A DNA stretch of 64,000 nt, taken from Billgrantia endophytica. GTDB taxonomy: Bacteria; Pseudomonadota; Gammaproteobacteria; Pseudomonadales; Halomonadaceae. The notes under the pieces are model-generated. The model did not search any database. It saw only the letters and a program-made list of their open reading frames with translations, and had not been told where the DNA came from. The stretch lies in assembly GCF_002879615.1 (NCBI RefSeq), contig NZ_PNRF01000044.1:24682-88681 (forward strand), read 5' to 3'. Position numbers and translations under genes: made by a program. Below, piece after piece: positions 59,799-64,000 of the stretch. Numbering within the stretch: the first letter of the stretch is position 1; every line of letters begins with the position of its first letter.

Positions 59799-61292
59799 TC
59801 AGGTTTGCAGACAGACGTCGATCGCTCCGTCGGGCCCGTACTGCGTCAGGTGTCGATAGGCGGCGAGCACCGCCGCCGTGAACCCGGCGTCGGCCGCCAG
59901 GGCCGGTGGCACCACGTCGTCCATGACCAGGAAGGCGTCGACCAGCGCCTCGGGGTCCCGGCCGTAGCGGTCGTGCAGCCCGGCGAAACGCCCCGTCAGG
60001 GGGTCGTCGATCGGGTAGGGAAGGCCCCGCAGATCATGGCCGGCGGTATAGCGGATCCAGGCGGCCACGCCCAGGGCCGTGCAGGGTACCGGCCTGCCGA
60101 TCTCGACACACGCCTGCGCGCCCAGCAGCCAGCGCTGGGGCAGCTTCTGGCTGCCATCCATGGCGATCTGCTGCAGGCGATGCCGCAGGCTGTCGTTGGC
60201 GAAACGCGTGAGCAGCGACTCGGCGTAGGCAACGAGGTCCATGCCCTCCGGCAGGCTCAGGGTGGGGGCCGCCTCTTCGAGCATGTAGCGACGCAGCAGC
60301 GCGCGCAGGTCATCACGCCTCACCGCCTCGAACACCGTCTCGATGCCGGCCAGGGCCCCCAGGTAGGCCAGCAGCGAGTGGCTGCCGTTGAGCATGCGCA
60401 ACTTCATGGTTTCGAAGGGCGCCACGTCGGCGACCATCTCCACACCCTCGGCCTCCCAGTCGGGGCGTCCCAGGGGAAAGTCATCCTCCACCACCCACTG
60501 GGAGAACGCCTCGCAGACCACGGCGCAGGGGTTCTGAATGCCCAGGTCGGCGAGGCGGGAGAAGTCGGCGGCGGTCATGGCCGGTACGATGCGATCGACC
60601 ATGCTGCAGGGAAAGGCCACCTCGGTGGCGATCCACCTCGCCAGGGCGGCATCACGTCGCCGTGCCAGCTGGATCACCGCGATGCGGGTGCGCTTGCCGT
60701 TGTCCGGCATGTTGTCGCAGCTCAGCACCGTGAAGGGGGCGACGCCCCGCTCACGCCGCCGGGACAGCGCCTCGACCAGCAGGCCCGGCGCGGTGCGCGG
60801 GCGGGAAGGGTCGGCGATATCGGCGGCGATCATCGGGTCGCCCAGCAACAGCTCGCCGCCGGCCGGACTCAGGAAATAGCCCTTCTCGGTAACGGCCAGG
60901 GTGACGATGCGCACTTCGGGAGAGGCGAGCCGCGCCAGCAGTGCGTCGAGATCCCGCCCCCAGTGCCCATCGCCGTCGCGACCGGAGCTCTTGTCTTGCC
61001 CCGTGAAGTGCGTCTCCTCGATCACGCCGATCTCGCGCAGGGTCGCATGCTCGCTGTCGGCGTACTCGACCACCGGGTAGCGGTACCCCGCCTCCCTCAG
61101 GTCGTCCACCAGCCCCACGCTCGAGCGCAGGTTGGCGCTGCTCACGCCCCAGGCCGTGTCGCCGGTGCGCCGACGATGGCGCTCCAGATAGACCGTCTGG
61201 TGGGCCCGATGGAAGGCCCCGAGCCCCAGGTGAACGATGCCGATCCGGCCTTCACCGGGGGCCGCTGCAACGTAGGTCACGTTCATATCCAT
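59799..61292 (-). CDS. uxuB: Fructuronate reductase / mannitol dehydrogenase family
   Basis: A 497-residue member of the long-chain mannitol dehydrogenase family. IGIVHLGLGAFHRAHQTVYL is the NAD site; VLSCDNMPDNG and FPCSMVDRIVPAM are family motifs, and KLRMLNGSHSLLAYLG holds the catalytic Lys and the conserved NGSHS. Paired with uxuA it fits UxuB, reducing fructuronate to mannonate; a mannitol dehydrogenase is the alternative. GAGG lies seven bases before the ATG. Confidence 0.85.
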   Translation of the reverse strand: MDMNVTYVAAAPGEGRIGIVHLGLGAFHRAHQTVYLERHRRRTGDTAWGVSSANLRSSVGLVDDLREAGYRYPVVEYADSEHATLREIGVIEETHFTGQDKSSGRDGDGHWGRDLDALLARLASPEVRIVTLAVTEKGYFLSPAGGELLLGDPMIAADIADPSRPRTAPGLLVEALSRRRERGVAPFTVLSCDNMPDNGKRTRIAVIQLARRRDAALARWIATEVAFPCSMVDRIVPAMTAADFSRLADLGIQNPCAVVCEAFSQWVVEDDFPLGRPDWEAEGVEMVADVAPFETMKLRMLNGSHSLLAYLGALAGIETVFEAVRRDDLRALLRRYMLEEAAPTLSLPEGMDLVAYAESLLTRFANDSLRHRLQQIAMDGSQKLPQRWLLGAQACVEIGRPVPCTALGVAAWIRYTAGHDLRGLPYPIDDPLTGRFAGLHDRYGRDPEALVDAFLVMDDVVPPALAADAGFTAAVLAAYRHLTQYGPDGAIDVCLQT

Positions 61293-61327
61293 CCATAATC
61301 CTCACATATCGCGCACGGCCAAGGGGT

Positions 61328-62611
61328 CTATTCACCCATCAACAGGTTCGGCAGCCACAGGGAGATCGCCGGCACGTAGGAGACCAGCAGCAGCACGGCG
61401 AGATTGCAGAGCAGAAACGGCATGAGCGCGCGCGCCACGGTCAGCATGGGCAGCTTGCCGATCCCCGACACCACGAACAGGCAGACCCCCACCGGCGGCG
61501 TGGTCAGGCCGATCATCAGGTTGAGTACCATCATGACGGCGAAGTGCACCGGTTCGATGCCGACCCCGGTGGCCACGCCCAGCAGCGCCGGAAAGAGAAT
61601 GATCAGTGCGGCGATGGTCTCCATGAAGGCGCCGACGAACAGCAGGATCAGATTGAGGATCAGGATGACGATGATCGGGTTCTCGCTGATGGCGAGAATC
61701 AGGCCGGCGATCATCTGGGGCACCTGCTCGCTGGTGAGAATCCAGCCGAACAGGTTGGCGAGCCCCACCAGCAGCAACAGCGCCGAGGAGGTGAGCACGG
61801 TATCGGAGAGGATGCCCGGCAGCTTGCGCCAGGAGATGCCCTTGTAGATGAACATGCCCACCACCAGGGCGTAGAGGCTGGCGACGATGGACGCCTCGGT
61901 GGGCGTGAAGAAGCCGCCAATGATGCCGTAGAGGATGATCACCGTCATCAGCAGCGCCCAGAAGGCGGTCTTCGCCTCCTTGAGCAACTGCGGGAAGGGA
62001 ACGCGCGCCTCCTTCGGATAGCCGCGCCGCACGGCAAGGATGTAGACGGTGACCATCATTGCCACCCCCATCAGCAGGCCGGGGATGGCACCGGCCAGGA
62101 ACATGCGCCCCACCGAGATGCCGCTGAGCGAGCCGGCGATGATCATCGGCACGCTGGGCGGAATGATCGGCCCGATGGTCGAGGAGGCCGCCGTCACCGC
62201 CGCCGCGAAGGGCTTGTCGTAGCCGGCACGCGCCATGCCGGGGATCATCACCGAACCGATGCTGGCGGCATCGGCGACCGCCGTGCCCGAGACGCCGCCG
62301 AAGATCATCGACCCACCGACATTGGCCAGCCCCAGGCCACCCCGGATATGCCCCAGCAGCGCGTTGGAGAAGCGGATGATGTGCTCGGTGATGTTGCCGA
62401 CGTTCATCAGGTTGCCGGCCAGCACGAAGCCCGGGATGCACAGCAGCACGAAGGTGTCGATGCCCGCGTACATGCGCTGGGGCACGATGGTCAGCGAGAT
62501 GCCCTCCATCAGCAGATAGATCAGCGAGGCGATGCCCAGGGCGAAGGCGATGGGCATGCCGATGAGCAGAAGAGCCAGGAACACGCTGAACAGGATGATG
62601 ACTTCCATCAC
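61328..62611 (-). CDS. TRAP transporter large permease (DctM type)
   Basis: A 427-residue DctM-family permease with about 12 membrane helices. Family segments are PGFVLAGNLMNVGNITEHIIRF, GGVSGTAVADAASIGSVMIP and GPIIPPSVPMIIAGSLSG. It overlaps the DctQ-type gene by 4 bases and lies 35 bases before uxuB, so uptake and hexuronate breakdown are one operon. A hexuronate such as glucuronate is the likely substrate. Confidence 0.92.
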   Translation of the reverse strand: MMEVIILFSVFLALLLIGMPIAFALGIASLIYLLMEGISLTIVPQRMYAGIDTFVLLCIPGFVLAGNLMNVGNITEHIIRFSNALLGHIRGGLGLANVGGSMIFGGVSGTAVADAASIGSVMIPGMARAGYDKPFAAAVTAASSTIGPIIPPSVPMIIAGSLSGISVGRMFLAGAIPGLLMGVAMMVTVYILAVRRGYPKEARVPFPQLLKEAKTAFWALLMTVIILYGIIGGFFTPTEASIVASLYALVVGMFIYKGISWRKLPGILSDTVLTSSALLLLVGLANLFGWILTSEQVPQMIAGLILAISENPIIVILILNLILLFVGAFMETIAALIILFPALLGVATGVGIEPVHFAVMMVLNLMIGLTTPPVGVCLFVVSGIGKLPMLTVARALMPFLLCNLAVLLLVSYVPAISLWLPNLLMGE

Positions 62612-63192
62612 GGCGTCTCCTGCTCGTTGCGGTCGAGCGGACGGAACATGGCGATGCCCCCTTCCAGAAAGCCGATGACGCCGTAGAACAGCAGCAGCCC
62701 GAACGTCACCACGGTGGAAAAGAAGATGTAGAGCATGGGGATCCGCAGTGTCGGCGAAGTCTGCCAGGCGCCGTTCTGGGCGTACTGCCAGGCATGGGGC
62801 AGAACGACCCAGGCGAAGCCGGCGATCAGCAGGCAGATCAGGGCCTGATAGGCGGCCCGTGCCCGGATACCCAGGCAGTGGTGGAAGAGTTCGACGTTGA
62901 CGTTGCGGTTCTTGCGCAGCACCACCCCCGCCGCCAGCGCCACCATGTAGAGGAACAGATAGCGCGACAGCTCCTCGGTCCAGGCCGGGGAAAACGGCAG
63001 GAACAGCCTCGAAACGACCTGCAGCAGCACCGTGCCGGCGATCGCCACCAGGGCGACAACGGCCATGCCGGTGAACAGGGTATCGATCCAGCCGATCAGG
63101 CGCCCCACCATCCCCTGGAATCCGGGCACCGCCGCGAGGGTGTCCAGGCTATCGATGGCTTCCTGCTCGATCGCCTTGTAGTCCGGGCCCAT
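62608..63192 (-). CDS. TRAP transporter small permease (DctQ type)
   Basis: A 194-residue protein with four membrane helices (about residues 40-60, 75-95, 115-135, 155-175). WTEELSRYLFLYMVALAAGVVL is the DctQ signature. I chose the ATG of MGPDYKAIEQ, with GGAG upstream; longer frames cross the intergenic stem-loop. It lies 67 bases after the DctP-type gene. Confidence 0.87.
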   Translation of the reverse strand: MGPDYKAIEQEAIDSLDTLAAVPGFQGMVGRLIGWIDTLFTGMAVVALVAIAGTVLLQVVSRLFLPFSPAWTEELSRYLFLYMVALAAGVVLRKNRNVNVELFHHCLGIRARAAYQALICLLIAGFAWVVLPHAWQYAQNGAWQTSPTLRIPMLYIFFSTVVTFGLLLFYGVIGFLEGGIAMFRPLDRNEQETP

Positions 63193-63219
63193 AAGCCTCT
63201 CCTCATGGTTATCCCCCAT

Positions 63220-63249
63220 GGGGGCAAGCATGGGCTCATGCTCGCCCCC
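63220..63249 (-). terminator. Stem-loop between dctP- and dctQ-type genes
   Basis: GGGGGCAAGCATG and CATGCTCGCCCCC form a 13-bp stem with one mismatch and a 4-base loop, 10 bases after the binding-protein stop on the minus strand. Lacking a T-run, it probably raises the binding-protein to permease ratio by protecting the upstream message. Confidence 0.6.
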
Positions 63250-63259
63250 GGGGGGTGCC

Positions 63260-64000
63260 TTACAGGTTCTGGATGGCCTCGAACAGGGCCCGTTGCTCCT
63301 CATTCAGAACACTCTCCACCGCCGGAAGAGCCTTCTCGGCGAAGGCAGCGGTATCCACCTCGATGAACTCCATGCCACGTTCGCGCAGCAGCTGCTCGAG
63401 GCGCACCTGATCCTCCTCGAACAGTCCGGCCTGATACGCCTGCATGACCTCGGCGGCATCGAAGACCACCTGTTGCAGTTCTTCCGGCATCCGCTCGAGC
63501 TGGTTCCTGCCGATCACCACATAGATCCAGCTACGCACGTGGCCGGTGAGATTCAGGTAGTCCTGCACCTCGTAGAAGCTGGCGCTCTCGATCAGGCTCA
63601 ATGGATTCTCCTGGGCCTGAATGGTGTTCTGCTGCAGCGACGTGAACACCTCGCTGAACGCCATGGGCGTGGGACGAGCGCCCAGCGCCTGCCAGGTATC
63701 CACGAACAGCGGCACGTTGGGCACCCTCAGCCGGATACCGTCGAGATCATCCGGATGCCGAATGGGCCGGTTGGAGGTCAGCTCACGCGAACCACGCTCG
63801 AACCAGGCCAATGGCACCAGGTCGGCGCGCTCGGTGATCTGCGCCTCGATCTCGGCACCAACCTCACTTTCCACCACCCGGTGCAGGTGCTCGGCATCAC
63901 GGAAGGCATAGGGCGCCGCCATCATGGCGGCCTTGGGCGCCCAGTTCTGCAGGCTTTCGCCGGTGATGGTCATGTCGGCGGTGCCCAACTGGATGCTGTT
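63260..64000 (-). CDS. TRAP transporter solute-binding protein (DctP type), N terminus outside the window
   Basis: The C-terminal 246 residues of a DctP-family periplasmic protein; the frame remains open to the window edge (NSIQLGTADMTITGESLQN). The carboxylate-binding region includes SNRPIRHPDDLDGIRLRVPN with the conserved Arg, and AFSEVFTSLQQNTIQAQENPL. A signal peptide should lie just beyond 64000. It delivers the substrate to the DctQM pair, probably a hexuronate given uxuBA. Confidence 0.9.
   Translation of the reverse strand, partial: NSIQLGTADMTITGESLQNWAPKAAMMAAPYAFRDAEHLHRVVESEVGAEIEAQITERADLVPLAWFERGSRELTSNRPIRHPDDLDGIRLRVPNVPLFVDTWQALGARPTPMAFSEVFTSLQQNTIQAQENPLSLIESASFYEVQDYLNLTGHVRSWIYVVIGRNQLERMPEELQQVVFDAAEVMQAYQAGLFEEDQVRLEQLLRERGMEFIEVDTAAFAEKALPAVESVLNEEQRALFEAIQNL

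Overview
The window is 64 kb of high-GC DNA with long, tightly packed operons. Gene content fits a heterotrophic marine or halophilic gammaproteobacterium, most likely Halomonadaceae (Halomonas/Chromohalobacter type). This is inferred from the many TRAP, TTT and ABC uptake systems, the stress proteins, the sulfonate genes and base composition; no rRNA or tRNA gene is present to confirm it. I saw no insertion sequence, prophage or CRISPR array.

Layout. 0.1-7 kb: a leftward cluster of CobW-type GTPase, YtcJ-like amidohydrolase and GltS-like symporter, divergent from a LysR regulator, then a PuuB-like FAD oxidase and a SnoaL-like protein. 7-16 kb: a ThiO-like FAD oxidase divergent from a cobS-cobT pair, then tauE-type exporter, pta and xsc, divergent from an IclR regulator. 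16.5-24 kb: SLC13 transporter and a SoeABC-type molybdenum sulfite dehydrogenase, divergent from a LysR regulator. 24-32.4 kb: universal stress protein, acyl-CoA ligase (SauT-like), CoA-acylating aldehyde dehydrogenase (SauS-like) and a TctABC transporter, divergent from a GntR regulator. 32-39 kb: a PotABCD-type ABC importer, a small methyltransferase and a class V aminotransferase. 39-53 kb: housekeeping and stress genes (CBS-BON, MscS-type channel, amidoligase/C26 pair, OsmC, endonuclease V, SbcDC). 52.6-57 kb: YefM-YoeB toxin-antitoxin, a Fic protein, KatG. 57-64 kb: ArgE, a decayed lactonase, UxuA, UxuB and a TRAP transporter cut by the window edge.

The middle of the window (11-32 kb) reads as a sulfonate dissimilation region. 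Sulfoacetate (or a similar acid) would enter by TctABC, be activated by the ligase and reduced by the acylating dehydrogenase to sulfoacetaldehyde. Xsc would split this to sulfite and acetyl phosphate, and Pta would make acetyl-CoA. SoeABC would oxidise sulfite to sulfate, and the TauE/SafE and SLC13 proteins would export the anions. Xsc and the Soe family are recognised with confidence; the substrate assigned to the ligase, dehydrogenase and TctABC is inference.

The most unusual observation is regulatory. A control element of about 105 bp lies between xsc and its IclR regulator, and a near-copy lies 6.7 kb away between the ThiO-like oxidase and cobS-cobT. Each copy carries two inverted sites built on CGAAACTT. 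This puts a cobaltochelatase-type AAA+/VWA pair, with no CobN partner in sight, in the likely regulon of a sulfonate pathway.
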